Part shown: positions 51,401-54,186 of the stretch, piece by piece | Position numbering within the stretch: the stretch's first letter is position 1 | Layout of the letters: the number at the start of each line of letters is the position of its first letter | Assembly: GCA_934047225.1 (NCBI GenBank) | Contig: OW203991.1 | Coordinates: forward strand, 9,920,001 to 9,984,000 | From: Ypsolopha sequella | Taxonomy: Eukaryota; Arthropoda; Insecta; Lepidoptera; Ypsolophidae | Reading direction: 5' to 3' | Length of the DNA stretch: 64,000 bases | Translations under genes and position numbers: made by a program | The notes under the pieces: model-generated | What the model was told of the DNA's origin: nothing | The model's input: the letters and a program-made list of their open reading frames with translations, nothing else | The model's database searches: none

Positions 51401-54186
51401 TCAAGTAGTATGCTATTTAATAAATTCCTTTAGGCCAACTAAAAGTAGGTGTTACAGTCGTGTTTTGTGAATATGTGAGCTAATGTAAAAAGTGTTAATA
51501 AGATATCTTTAAAATTAAATTAAAACTATTCGGTTGGATTTTGTTTACTTTTAAATTAAGTCTTCAGTTTTGATTAATTACAAAAAGGCGAGCTTTTTTA
51601 CAATCCGTCTGTTAAGCGGTTTTAAGCTGTAGGTCAATATTTGAGACCAAAAAACGGCGATACAGGGCTCCCCACCCATCACGCGGGTCGTAATAATCGT
51701 CGGTGAAGCGTGGGTAAGCGAAGCGTACGGCTTGCTCATACAGCCCATACTCGGAAACACCTTTGGCAGCCCTTTGGAAATTGATGTCGTAACGATGTAT
51801 ATATTTATTTAAGACAAGACAAATATTCAAGGTACTTACGAAACAACCTGATATGAACATTCCTCACTATAGGCTGCAGGAGAGGAGGTTCTACTCTACA
51901 CTGCAGCTTGACTCCATCCATCTCCCTGGGTACCTCCTGGATGTGAAGCTGGCAGACGGAACCCTCCTTAGTTCTAGCGAGGCGGTCTTCGCCTCTGAAC
52001 CACGACACGTCTGGTGGTGGTTTACCTGATGCAACATCACAATATTTTTTAGGAGATTCCAAGCGGTAGGATAGTGTTGTCATAGCCTAAATCTAGGTAT
52101 TGACTCTTTCAGAATTTAAATAAAAAGGTAAATTTACCTCCAGAAGCTTGACAGGATAGTAGCAGGTCCTGACCCTCTCTGAAAGGTCCAGCTCCTCCAC
52201 CCAGGATCTCCCGACCTTCGGAGTCGTATATCCGAGGGGATTCTGGCGGTACTGTAGAAAATGTTTGTGTAAAAAATATTGTCACACCCCAACCCTTTCT
52301 GAGCCAATCAAGGATTCTTGTAGTTGTCATGTATACAGGATGCTTGGTAATTCGACCTATTCCTTTAACGGAGTTATACTAGGGATCATTTCCAACAAAT
52401 AATGCTCATCAACTAGGGGTGGCAAATGATAATTTATTTTCAAGTAAAATACGTAGATATTTCAAAAATTACAAAATAAAAAAGGTTTTCTTTCCACTTA
52501 AGACCTTTTAATTCTGAGATTATGGGAATTCAGGGCACGTATTTTTTTTATAAATGATCATTCGTCTATCATTGATCAGAAATATAATAAATAAGTCCTA
52601 AGAGAGGAACAGTTATTTTTAAATTATTTATTTTTGGTTATTAGTCTGGAAGTTTGAAAAATAATACAAAAACCTTCGTAACTCGGAGAACATTCATTTT
52701 CGACACCAAATTGATAAGACTTAATTCGTTGGAAATGATCTCTAGTATAACCCCTTTCATGGAATAGGTCGAATTACCAAGCACCCTGTATACGTAAAAG
52801 GGACGACTACGGGTTTAGTCGTTGTCAATATAAGTCCATTAGAACAACGAAAGAATTTCTTTATAAATTCCGCCTGCTTCTGTACTAGTAGGATTCATAC
52901 CTTTTTTTTTTCATAAAATAAAATAAGCGGGTTAACATTTCCAATAAAAAAAATATATTATTTTCAAGTAAATAAGCACAATGAAGCCGATTCTAACAAA
53001 TTGGAACTTTGCAAATGCTTTGCTCATAACTAAAATACATTTCTGCGAATCTTCATAACATTAAGAAGATATGTTTCTTTAAAGAATAATTTAATTAAAT
53101 ACATACTAAGAATAAAAAGAGATGCAAATTCATGTTCTAAATTGAACCACTTTCGTAAGGAAACATTTTCTCACAAATAAGAAATTTTAACGTGTCGATA
53201 AAAATTTCACAACAGGTTTCTTTGAAACATGTAGAAAATAATAATTATGTTTCTTTGGGAAAATTGTTCGCCTGTGTATTTACGTTCTGAATATCGGAAC
53301 TTTTCTTATTTTCGACTGTACCAACTTGTTTTCATATATATTTTTATATATATATTTTTTTATAATTTTTACCTGTCAACTCGACTGATGACGGCCTCAC
53401 TGATGAGGCCGAAATATATCGAAAAAATATAAAGTTTATCATTTTTTAATTATTATAATTGCTTAAAACTTCAAATAAAAAGCTAATATAGCTAAAATTA
53501 TATTTATTCATACTTATTTTTAAGATGGATCCGAGTACGATCAGCCGGCGTAGCACAGTGTTTAATCGCGCGCGACGCCACTTAGTTGAATCACAAGTTC
53601 GAGGAGCGTGACACGATGTTTTTGGGATTAAACAGTACGTCACGCTCCTTGCATATGTGATTCAACTAGTGGCGTCGCGCGCGATTTAAGACTATGCTAC
53701 GCCGCCTACACGGCGATTCTGGCGCGTGCGCAAAAATTTCGAAAGCAGAGAAATCAATATTTTCCTTAGAAAATCCATTGTAAAATCACTTGGAATCTGC
53801 CGTAGCAAATTTTTTCACACTTTCCAGAATCGCCGCTCAGGACTGCGATCTTTTCTTTTAGCGATATGAGAAATAAAAGGGTTAAGGAAGAAAAAACGTT
53901 TAATGACGTCTATAAATAAAATTATACATAATATTTCATAAGACTTCTTTCAAATACGCATTGAGAAGTAAACTCACCTATAACAGTAAGATTCACTCTA
54001 TAATTTCTAGTAGGTGAATCAACGTAGTCTATCCTGCAGCGGTACATTCCCTCATCATGTCGTGCCACCTTCTCCACGGCGAGGTGGGCTGATGATGGAT
54101 CAGACTCGTTCAGGACGAAGTGACTGCGAGCTCCGAATTCCCCGGCAACTGCCCAGTGAACTGGGGGACCGTTTCTGAAGTCCACA
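5575..54186 (-). CDS. Sidestep-family Ig/FN3 transmembrane receptor, whole gene span (5' end missing)
   Basis: Cell-surface immunoglobulin-superfamily receptor. In Drosophila the sidestep family binds Beaten path (Beat) proteins and guides motor axons and synaptic partners; that role is family knowledge, not seen here. Twelve exons (54186-53978, 52251-52138, 52025-51840, 48845-48697, 48018-47874, 34655-34525, 25555-25396, 24266-24109, 15943-15787, 14395-14220, 11657-11465, 9829-9655) plus a candidate last exon (5764-5575) join in one frame of about 713 visible residues: half of Ig1 (1-69), Ig2 (70-169), Ig3 (170-267), Ig4 (268-364), Ig5 (365-469), FN3 (470-592), membrane helix (about 611-637), cytoplasmic tail. 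Five Ig plus one FN3 is the family layout. All splice sites are GT/AG and all phases agree. Introns range from 112 bp to about 13.2 kb. The signal peptide and first half of Ig1 are absent. I cannot say which paralogue (side, side-II to side-VIII) it is. Confidence 0.9.
5765..9654 (-). other. Intron (or 3' flank) between membrane exon and candidate last exon
   Basis: About 3.9 kb. Around 6640-6965 is a poly-T/TTTA-rich stretch like a retroposon tail. 7997-8165 carries the AACCGACTTC repeat. 8340-8400 has degenerate TTCA repeats. 8400-8500 holds short palindromes (CGCTCGCTACGCTCGCTCG and CCCCTTCGGGG). No further exon could be supported. Confidence 0.5.
7997..8165 (+). repeat. AACCGACTTC...GGTTCTCAATTCGACTG repeat
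   Basis: Begins AACCGACTTCAAAAAAGGAG, then GGTTCTCAATTCGACTG and a poly-T run; a near-inverse GAAGTCGG occurs at about 8149. The block GGAGGAGGTTCTCAATTCGA recurs at 57048-57070. I know this motif as a very common lepidopteran dispersed repeat. Confidence 0.6.
9655..9829 (-). CDS. Exon: stalk, transmembrane helix and start of cytoplasmic tail
   Basis: Residues 593-650. A short proline-rich stalk (TPSPPPSPTDNG) leads to a hydrophobic helix at about 611-637 beginning IALLIGAVLSLVLV, then a stop-transfer basic patch CKKKSRSR and PDPEQ. The protein is therefore type I, with all Ig and FN3 domains outside the cell. The acceptor TTTTCTTTAG ends at 9830; the donor GTGAGA is at 9654-9649. It leaves phase 2, so at least one more coding exon follows on the left. 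Confidence 0.93.
10240..10410. mobile_element. Short MITE, 171 bp
   Basis: Terminal inverted repeats of about 37 bp starting TAGCCTAAGCATGAA and ending GCTTAGGCTA. CATCTCC and GTTGCGTT also pair. CTG flanks both sides as a possible 3-bp target duplication. Lies in the intron between the FN3 and membrane exons. Confidence 0.75.
11465..11657 (-). CDS. Exon: second half of fibronectin type III domain
   Basis: Residues 529-592. APQFSLDALSPGKYTLLVYA and then ETPRGRSPRPAAL give the FN3 F and G strands (L-x-P-x-x-Y-x-L-x-V-Y-A-x-x-x-x-G-x-S). ADDLDRP is the stalk start. The acceptor ATTATCGCAG ends at 11658; the donor GTAAGT is at 11464-11459. Phase 0 in, phase 1 out. Confidence 0.92.
12098..12460 (+). 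repeat. Degenerate repeats of the CATCATCAGACCCTGGTCACC type
   Basis: The sentence GAGATCC...TATCCACC...TTCCAGTCC...ATCAT(A/C)...CC(C/T)(T)GGTCA(A/C)C occurs around 12185-12225, 12283-12331 and 12398-12450, i.e. roughly every 110 bp. It starts near GCCCGCGGCTCC, a phrase repeated at 27953. Non-coding repeat in the FN3 intron. Confidence 0.45.
14220..14395 (-). CDS. Exon: first half of fibronectin type III domain
   Basis: Residues 470-528, starting ALPEPPTNCELTNDLSLHC. In the sidestep family the membrane-proximal FN3 begins with a proline-rich P-x-P-P-x-N-C motif followed by a second cysteine a few residues on, both seen here. LPQRFLLEVLEV is the B/C strand. The exon ends at STMNDQ, with CAG then donor GTAAGC at 14219. 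The acceptor CCCTTGCCAG ends at 14396. Phase 1 in, phase 0 out. Confidence 0.92.
14617..14942 (+). repeat. GGTTCCGTACCC...TTGGCCGG dispersed element, full copy
   Basis: Begins TTTAGGGTTCCTTACCCA, has a run of TCCGTCTGTC units, then GGCTGTATCTCATGAACCG, AAGGGGCTCCCATA and AATGGTACGGAAC, and ends CGACTCGCACTTGGCCGG. Its near twin is 43425-43718. No open frame; a non-autonomous family very common in Lepidoptera (knowledge). Confidence 0.75.
15787..15943 (-). CDS. Exon: second half of Ig domain 5
   Basis: Residues 418-469. YSDADLGWLACWASNDVG followed by NQREPCLFRIMPA is the most diagnostic stretch in the gene. The family pattern is G-x-L-x-C-W-A-x-N-x-x-G-x-Q-x-x-P-C. C449 pairs with C390, and C462 probably pairs with C369. 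NVT is a glycosylation site. The acceptor TTAACAG ends at 15944; the donor GTAAGT is at 15786-15781. Phase 0 in, phase 1 out. Confidence 0.95.
16288..16335. repeat. Hairpin with 20-bp arms
   Basis: TCCATCATGAGTTTGTGGAT pairs with ATCCACAAATTCATGATGGA with one G-T type mismatch around an 8-base loop. No known function. Confidence 0.6.
17856..18785. mobile_element. hAT-like non-autonomous element with 8-bp target duplication
   Basis: Starts TAGGGTGGAGC and ends GCTCCACCCTA; the arms continue imperfectly (CATTTTGCGTTTTT, CATTTGGGCGGA, CAACTGCCGCAAGGGGG). Flanked by the perfect octamer ATGATGGC (17848-17855 and 18786-18793), the hAT signature. Inside are a second inverted pair (GACTCATTAAAGAAACT at about 18245 and its inverse at about 18405) and a nested copy of another repeat at 18430-18625. 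No transposase frame. Confidence 0.82.
18430..18625 (+). repeat. Dispersed CCGGGC...CAGCAGTGGACGAACTA repeat, nested copy
   Basis: Contains GGTGACGGGCAGCAGCGTC, GCACCGCGCTCACCAACCC, GTGTGTGAGTATGGGCAATT and TGTCCAGCAGTGGACGAACT. The same blocks are at 42035-42240 (+) and, in reverse, 37260-37500. Common lepidopteran retroposon fragment; here inserted into the hAT-like element. Confidence 0.7.
18832..19220 (+). repeat. Dispersed 390-bp repeat (GGGCCTTTACGAGCACTTGCAT family), copy 1
   Basis: Begins TTATGCTACTAGGGCG; has ACGAGCGTAGCGAGTGTTTT, TGTATCATACTACG, AAGCCCTAGGGCAAAATAAT and the end GGGCCTTTACGAGCACTTGC. Copies lie at 59590-59965 (+), 60931-61287 (-) and 61289-61520 (+). Contains short internal palindromes. 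No coding capacity seen. Confidence 0.75.
19739..20358. mobile_element. Large foldback element, 620 bp, nearly perfect arms
   Basis: Left arm 19739-20007 and right arm 20090-20358 are reverse complements with only about 5 differences in 269 bases (about 98 % by eye) and no gaps. They start TCCCATCAAAAACATAAAAT and end with the inverse. The spacer is about 82 bp. No clear target duplication and no gene. The sequence shows a transcript from it would fold into one long hairpin. Confidence 0.9.
20455..20908 (-). pseudogene. OTU-like cysteine protease pseudogene, transposon type
   Basis: Starts MEPEILYINENPCPHLVVP; then IPGDSSCLFHSLSFSMYGNI matches the OTU catalytic Asp/Cys block (family D-G-x-C-L-F), followed by SSYDIRCAVVEYVVAYWDEM. 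A frameshift near 20700 moves to MYSTAMMKTTTYGSVSELMA and ALYPFTFEVYENG, the OTU middle (Y-G-S-x-x-E-L-x-A). A second shift near 20560 leads to LRFSGSFLGAHYEMLLP, with the catalytic His (family G-H-Y/F). Catalytic residues survive but in three frames, so it is broken. OTU domains of this kind are carried by some eukaryotic transposons and expanded in arthropods (knowledge). It lies next to the 19739 foldback, inside a host intron on the same strand as the host gene. Confidence 0.78.
21480..22450 (+). repeat. Tandem cluster of three GGTTCCGTACCC-related repeat units
   Basis: Three units start near 21480, 21857 and 22262, each with TTGTTTGTCAGGCGCTACC, TTTTTGTCGCCTTGATG-like text, GTATTGTGT and a GTACGGAA...GCGAGTC end. 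Units 1 and 2 are separated by ATTACGAAATGTTGATATTT and AACAAAGGCTCTATC blocks repeated about 390 bp apart. Related to the inverted single copies at 83, 31930 and 38680. Non-coding. Confidence 0.75.
22660..22800. repeat. GC-rich repeat fragment with palindromes
   Basis: GCGGGGGCACTGCCGTGCCCCC and GAATTCTACTCGC...GAATCC pieces form short inverted pairs in otherwise AT-rich DNA. A similar GC-rich block lies at 37925-38045. Probably a transposon fragment; no gene recognised. Confidence 0.4.
23180..23232 (-). repeat. tRNA-like 3' half (SINE remnant)
   Basis: On the minus strand, GGTCACGGGCTCAAATCCCG followed by TTGGGGCA has the T-arm and B-box form GG-x-TCAAATCC. No matching 5' half with an A box was seen, so it is a fragment, not a tRNA gene. 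Confidence 0.45.
24109..24266 (-). CDS. Exon: first half of Ig domain 5
   Basis: Residues 365-417. It opens SRPECSAGS, with C369 matching the extra cysteine at the start of sidestep Ig5. EVRARCSVTA has the core cysteine C390, and RFFWTYNGTRDVLP has W407 and an NGT glycosylation site. The acceptor CTTCCATGTAG ends at 24267; the donor GTGAGT is at 24108-24103. Phase 1 in, phase 0 out. A (CAT)n microsatellite lies about 140 bp upstream in the intron. Confidence 0.92.
24406..24525 (+). repeat. (CAT)n microsatellite
   Basis: About 38 CAT units with a few interruptions (CACCAT and TATCAT). It creates spurious poly-His and poly-Met open frames on the two strands. It lies upstream of the first Ig5 exon. 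A 13-bp inverted pair CACGGTTCTAGAG/CTCTAGAACCGTG flanks its left side (24307 and 24382). Confidence 0.95.
25396..25555 (-). CDS. Exon: second half of Ig domain 4
   Basis: Residues 312-364, starting DHLIYDDPIGGISVEGTKL. SSRYRCRARNSEGSALSEPL includes C345 and the N-x-E-G-x-x-x-S strand G motif common to sidestep Ig4. The acceptor TATCGCAG ends at 25556; the donor GTAAGT is at 25395-25390. Phase 0 in, phase 1 out. Confidence 0.93.
25975..26165 (-). pseudogene. Non-LTR retrotransposon ORF end, degenerate
   Basis: On the minus strand, frames read ARRLFKELPARLVDASGDPR and AGPYLG, the conserved tail I associate with some non-LTR retrotransposon polyproteins (FKEL-x-x-RLVDATGDPRAGSYLGQR). This is followed by a GGGGTAATGCTGCCAG block and an A/T-rich 3' tail with TAAATAAATAAA. 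Stops and frameshifts break it. An inverse, shorter relative is at 27060-27190. Identification is by memory of the family. Confidence 0.45.
26238..26825 (-). pseudogene. Jockey/CR1-like LINE 3' fragment (reverse transcriptase C-terminus)
   Basis: The minus strand from 26822 is open for about 100 codons: NRIESIQIKFLKSLAYRTIN, SLERRRDFINLIFLYEILNN, LLGKINFKILRRTSCKKELF and RTSYGQNRFFRR. This is the usual end of Jockey-type reverse transcriptase proteins (spacing of L-x-R-R-x-x-x, LYKI-like, INF-x-x-P/R-R and RTxYG). One frameshift near 26518 precedes LYNNRLVDVDVDIF. The 3' tail is (TAAA)n at 26238-26275. The copy is 5'-truncated at about 26825. Confidence 0.7.
27060..27190 (+). pseudogene. Inverted LINE ORF fragment matching 25975-26165
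   Basis: The plus strand reads TPFGVEALVPWRSGARRRLF, KELSACFVDASGDPRAK and a stop. It is the inverse of the 26030-26165 segment (shared CGAACGGCGTAAATATATAG, GGGCGCACGGCG and GACCCAAGGGCT). Together the two bracket the Jockey-like fragment. Confidence 0.45.
28529..28604 (-). repeat. tRNA-Met-like SINE head
   Basis: The minus strand begins GAACCGCCGTAGCGCAGTCG, with A box TAGCGCAGTCGG and B box GGTTCAAATCC. A possible CAT anticodon lies in loop GTCATGT. The anticodon stem has a mismatch and the acceptor arm does not close cleanly, so I read it as a tRNA-derived element rather than a working gene. Confidence 0.5.
29283..29562 (+). repeat. tRNA-derived SINE with inverted partial copy
   Basis: 29431-29503 folds as a tRNA: A box TAGCTCAGTGG, D stem GCTC/GAGC, T arm CCGGGTTCGAATTCCGG and loop CCGGTAA with GGT where the anticodon would be. 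U33 is replaced by C and the acceptor stem is imperfect. A tail (GAGCTCCTCACATCCAGATT and TTTCTATACTGCAAT) follows to 29562. 29283-29372 is the inverse of the 3' half plus tail, so two elements sit head to head. The tail recurs at 58960-59075. Not a functional tRNA by my reading. Confidence 0.65.
30362..30660. other. GC-rich island, no recognised gene
   Basis: About 300 bp of strongly GC-rich sequence (start CCGGGGCGGCGCGGAAGCG) in an AT-rich intron. It contains a plus-strand 90-codon frame with a hydrophobic start (MLRQGHSFRLLAALLAVLPG) and overlapping open frames on both strands, as expected from GC content alone. It ends at an A-run followed by AACCGGCCAAGTGCG, the end of a dispersed repeat, which suggests it travels with a mobile element. 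No domain recognised. Confidence 0.35.
30792..30930. mobile_element. Short MITE, 139 bp, 16-bp perfect ends
   Basis: TACAGATCGCGCCAAA at 30792-30807 and its exact inverse TTTGGCGCGATCTGTA at 30915-30930. The interior has a repeated CGGAAGTTCGCTCGGAAGTT. No gene. Confidence 0.8.
31930..32290 (-). repeat. Dispersed GGTTCCGTACCC-type repeat copy
   Basis: Shares GAGTTGGACTCGCGCACAAA, GGGTTCCGTATCACA, AAGCCGCTAAAATGG and GCGCCTGACGAACAATTCG with 83-430 and 38680-39000. A further run of TGTCTGTCTGTC follows at about 32325-32341. Confidence 0.65.
33900..34048. mobile_element. Short MITE, 149 bp
   Basis: AAAGCCGATTCTGAAAGCTT and AATTTTAGTTA at the left pair with TAACTAAAATT and AAGCCTTCAGATTTGGCTTT at the right (about 35-bp arms with a few mismatches). 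No gene. Confidence 0.65.
34525..34655 (-). CDS. Exon: first half of Ig domain 4
   Basis: Residues 268-311. Joined, it gives LEVMYPPVAQISLTEPKE, the linker (hydrophobic-Y-P-P-V) found between Ig3 and Ig4 in this family. AELLCSADAVPPP holds C295. The usual Ig tryptophan is absent; NFTFYKE has phenylalanines in its place and a potential N-glycosylation site. The acceptor is a T-rich tract then GCAG ending at 34656; the donor GTGAGT is at 34524-34519. Phase 1 in, phase 0 out. Confidence 0.9.
35300..35637. repeat. Inverted repeat with tRNA-like T arms
   Basis: Left arm 35300-35405 and right arm 35529-35637 are imperfect inverses sharing ACTGCATT(C/T)ATAGATTTTT, TTACATGGTTGAACC and GAATCGA. On the strand reading inward, GGTTCGATTCCTGGTTCAAC resembles a tRNA T arm with ACCA end, so these look like two opposed SINE tails. 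Confidence 0.55.
35994..36540. mobile_element. MITE, about 545 bp, long inverted ends
   Basis: Left end TTTGTCAGTCGTTCGGTACA... and right end ...TGTACCGAGTGACTGATG are inverses extending about 110 bp (GATATTGGT(T/C)TGTGGCAATT on both). A solo end with the same text lies at 32855-32935. No gene. Confidence 0.7.
37113..37169. repeat. Hairpin with 22-bp arms
   Basis: AGACACATCGTAGCTTGGAT(AA) pairs with (TT)ATCCAAGCTAAGATGTGTCT with one mismatch; the loop is 13 bases. Compact and nearly perfect. Could be a tiny palindromic element or a small-RNA hairpin; nothing decides. Confidence 0.6.
37260..37500 (-). repeat. Dispersed CAGCAGTGGACGAA repeat, inverted copy
   Basis: Reads GTCCACTGCTGGACATAGGC, CATACTCACACACGCCGGGC and TTGGTGAGCGCGGTG on the plus strand, the inverse of 18430-18625 and 42035-42240. 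Confidence 0.65.
37603..37905 (-). repeat. Dispersed repeat, inverse copy of 4505-4812
   Basis: Shares TTTTGTAGGGAAAAAA, GATCTCTTAACCGCGTTCTT and TTTTTTTCAATACAAGGAG with 4505-4812 in reverse. The adjoining CTCGAAAGTCTTGCGTTGTAC is echoed at 57820. Confidence 0.6.
37920..38050. repeat. GC-rich repeat fragment
   Basis: GTGGCCGAAGGCCGAAAAAC, GGCTACGCCGCCGCTGGCC and CCCCGTAGGGGCAACGG are GC-rich palindromic phrases in AT-rich DNA. It gives overlapping open frames on both strands but no recognisable protein. Probably part of a transposon. Confidence 0.4.
38093..38361. mobile_element. Foldback element with TATATAAGG ends and CAGCTGAT core
   Basis: Arms of about 115 bp share TATATAAGGTCT, TTAAATGGAAAGTAATTTAG, TCGTTAATACATCACATTCC and GCAAAG(T/C)ACTTTTTTT. 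The centre reads GAATCAGCTGATCGG. Resembles 57446-57752 in ends and centre. No gene. Confidence 0.78.
38680..39000 (-). repeat. Dispersed GGTTCCGTACCC-type repeat copy
   Basis: Shares AAGCCGCTAAAATGG, CTGACAAACAATTCTGCG and TTTCGGTCCTCTTGTTTCGG with 83-430. More degenerate at its left end. Confidence 0.55.
39300..39410 (-). repeat. (GACAGACG)n tract
   Basis: At 39348-39402 there are seven or more units of GACAGACG or GACAGACA, the inverse of the TCCGTCTGTC run found inside the dispersed GGTTCCGTACCC element. It produces a spurious repetitive open frame on both strands. Confidence 0.7.
40660..40935 (+). repeat. Dispersed 270-bp repeat, copy 2
   Basis: Same order of blocks as 506-775 (TTCGCTTAGAGTAAATTATG, CCATTTCGAGATTTAGG, GCCTTCGTGTGATGTCA and GAGTAGACAGACAGA). 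Differences are scattered substitutions and small gaps. Confidence 0.65.
41132..41397. mobile_element. Foldback element, 266 bp
   Basis: Ends ATACAACGTGTAACAGAAAG and its inverse; the arms of about 95 bp also share TTTGAAGAGCTTATT and CAACTTTTACTAT. The centre holds GCCGAGCGGC, a small palindrome. No gene. Confidence 0.75.
42035..42240 (+). repeat. Dispersed CAGCAGTGGACGAA repeat, copy
   Basis: CCGGGCCTTATATGGAACAG to TGTCCAGCAGTGGACGAACT parallels 18430-18625 block by block. Followed by a (TTCTA)n tract at 42275-42310. Confidence 0.7.
43425..43718 (+). repeat. GGTTCCGTACCC...TTGGCCGG dispersed element, full copy
   Basis: Near twin of 14617-14942: TTAGGGTTCCATACCCAAAG, GTCCGTCTGTCTGTC, GGCTGTATCTCATTGACCG and AATGGTACGGAACCCTTCGT, ending GCACTTGGCCGG. 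No open frame. Confidence 0.75.
45457..45671 (+). repeat. Minisatellite, five 43-bp units
   Basis: Five adjacent units start at 45457, 45500, 45543, 45586 and 45629, each ATAATGTGCT(A/G)TGTAGAAAA(C/T)... ending ...TATG(T/G)ACGTC/G. Few differences between units. Open frames through it are due to the period and are not evidence of a gene. Confidence 0.9.
46915..47105 (+). repeat. Partial GGTTCCGTACCC-type repeat
   Basis: GGGTTTCATACCCAAAGGGT, then TCCGTCCGTCGTCCGTCTGT and CAGCCGTTATAGATAGCC. Part of the dispersed family; truncated on the right. A similar partial copy is at 34838-35080. Confidence 0.55.
47241..47608. mobile_element. MITE, about 370 bp
   Basis: Inverted ends of about 60 bp sharing GGCGGAGCA, CCTAGTTCATACAAACGAAA and ACCAAAAC. 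An inner pair (TAGGTTCCCAA/TTGGGAACCTA) continues the symmetry. A solo end lies near 1640. Confidence 0.75.
47874..48018 (-). CDS. Exon: second half of Ig domain 3
   Basis: Residues 220-267: VEVDGEVTRSVLTWRV, then REDSGRTLSCRV with the second cysteine C246, then NPWFPAYTLEDSLMLEVM. The acceptor TTGATTGTCAG ends at 48019; the donor GTAAGT is at 47873-47868. Phase 0 in, phase 1 out. It is followed by the longest intron (about 13.2 kb, 47873-34656). It is not in the list of long open frames because it is short. Confidence 0.9.
48374..48512 (-). pseudogene. Third tandem copy of the Ig3 exon, frameshifted
   Basis: Third unit of the triplication, 163 bp beyond the second. It begins PQFVRVTSNRVIRAG and keeps the cysteine (FIC), but a one-base loss just after it (CGATGGTGAAG against CGAGGGTCGAAG in copy 1) brings a TGA stop in the domain frame. 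Downstream, NIDWFINLQLVDSTLT is recovered in another frame. No good donor is present at the position where copy 1 has GTAATC. A dead exon. Confidence 0.75.
48534..48680 (-). pseudogene. Second tandem copy of the Ig3 exon, cysteine lost
   Basis: About 165 bp downstream (minus strand) of the functional exon. It reads VGHKSSFVYTTRGSKPAL and then IDWFINSQLVDSTLTG. The Ig cysteine has become tyrosine (FVY instead of FVC), which would remove the domain disulphide. A possible donor GTAAAT follows at 48533, but it leaves phase 1, whereas the next exon requires phase 0, so splicing to it would shift the frame and reach a stop near that exon's end. A weak acceptor (CTTTATAAAGCTTCAG) could be argued. 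The spacer to copy 1 is only about 20 bp, too short for an intron. Best read as a decaying duplicate. Confidence 0.75.
48697..48845 (-). CDS. Exon: first half of Ig domain 3 (functional copy of a tandem triplet)
   Basis: Residues 170-219, starting LKPQFVRVTGNG. SFVC (C193) and IDWFINSQ (W206) are the Ig core residues. The acceptor CTCCTGCAG ends at 48846; the donor GTAATC is at 48696-48691. It enters in phase 1 and leaves in phase 0, which is what the next exon (48018-47874) needs. Two decayed copies follow at spacings of 165 and 163 bp (48680-48534 and 48512-48374). This copy alone has a good acceptor, the cysteine and a matching out-phase, so I take it as the used exon. Confidence 0.88.
48846..51839 (-). 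other. Intron between Ig2 and Ig3 exons (3.0 kb)
   Basis: AT-rich. Only short direct repeats such as ACACTCTAATAAT near 49085-49145 were noticed. No exon, element ends or RNA gene could be supported. Confidence 0.5.
51840..52025 (-). CDS. Exon: second half of Ig domain 2
   Basis: Residues 108-169. The junction restores GGKPPPDVSW, with the Ig tryptophan W116 following a proline-rich turn. The second cysteine is C150 in GVKLQC, preceded by a DG in place of the common D-x-G-x-Y. An extra cysteine, C132 in SVCQLHI, replaces a strand residue. The acceptor ends at 52026; the donor GTAAGT is at 51839-51834. Phase 1 in and out, so Ig2 is a symmetric module. Confidence 0.93.
52138..52251 (-). CDS. 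Exon: first half of Ig domain 2
   Basis: Residues 70-107. Joined to the previous exon it reads NLTVIVPPESPRIYDSEG, the usual sidestep Ig1-Ig2 linker with the PP-x-x-P-x-I-x-D motif. GPFREGQDLLLSCQASGG holds the first Ig2 cysteine (C103). The acceptor is TTTCTACAG ending at 52252 and the donor is GTAAAT at 52137. It is separated from the next exon by an intron of only 112 bp, the shortest in the gene. Phase 1 in, phase 1 out. Confidence 0.93.
52331..52793. mobile_element. MITE, 463 bp, in the Ig1-Ig2 intron
   Basis: Inverted ends of about 65 bp: GTATACAGGATGCTTGGTAA... and the inverse ...TTACCAAGCACCCTGTATAC. Both also share AATTCGACCTATTCC and ATCATTTCCAAC. AT-rich interior without a gene. 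Confidence 0.82.
53385..53414 (+). other. Stem-loop with hammerhead-like text
   Basis: CTGATGA, one C, a six-pair stem GGCCTC/GAGGCC and GAAA, followed by TATATC. The same plan occurs at 24584-24616 (+) and 28107-28133 (-). It resembles the hammerhead ribozyme core but has an extra base after CTGATGA, and I could not pair stems I and III. Confidence 0.45.
53547..53705. mobile_element. GC-rich foldback, 159 bp
   Basis: Arms 53547-53612 and 53639-53705 are inverses of about 66 bp with few differences: GGCGTAGCA, AATCGCGCGCGACGCCAC, GTTGAATCACA and GGAGCGTGAC. Much more GC-rich than its surroundings. No gene. Confidence 0.8.
53978..54186 (-). CDS. Exon: second half of Ig domain 1
   Basis: Visible residues 1-69. 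The acceptor is a pyrimidine tract then CAG at 54187-54189; the donor is GTGAGT at 53977-53972. The first base completes a codon begun in an unseen upstream exon (phase 2 in, phase 1 out). The exon starts VDFRNGPPVHWAVAGEFGAR, matching the stretch after the PIYS motif in sidestep Ig1. DEGMYRC (44-50) carries the second Ig cysteine. SPTRNYRVNLTVI closes the domain; the SPT-R-N pattern is typical of the family. NES and NLT are potential N-glycosylation sites. The partner exon with the first cysteine and tryptophan was not found between here and 64000. Confidence 0.92.

Noticed and set aside
53385..53414. Active hammerhead ribozyme
   Set aside because: An extra base lies between CTGATGA and stem II, and stems I and III could not be paired; kept only as a resemblance.
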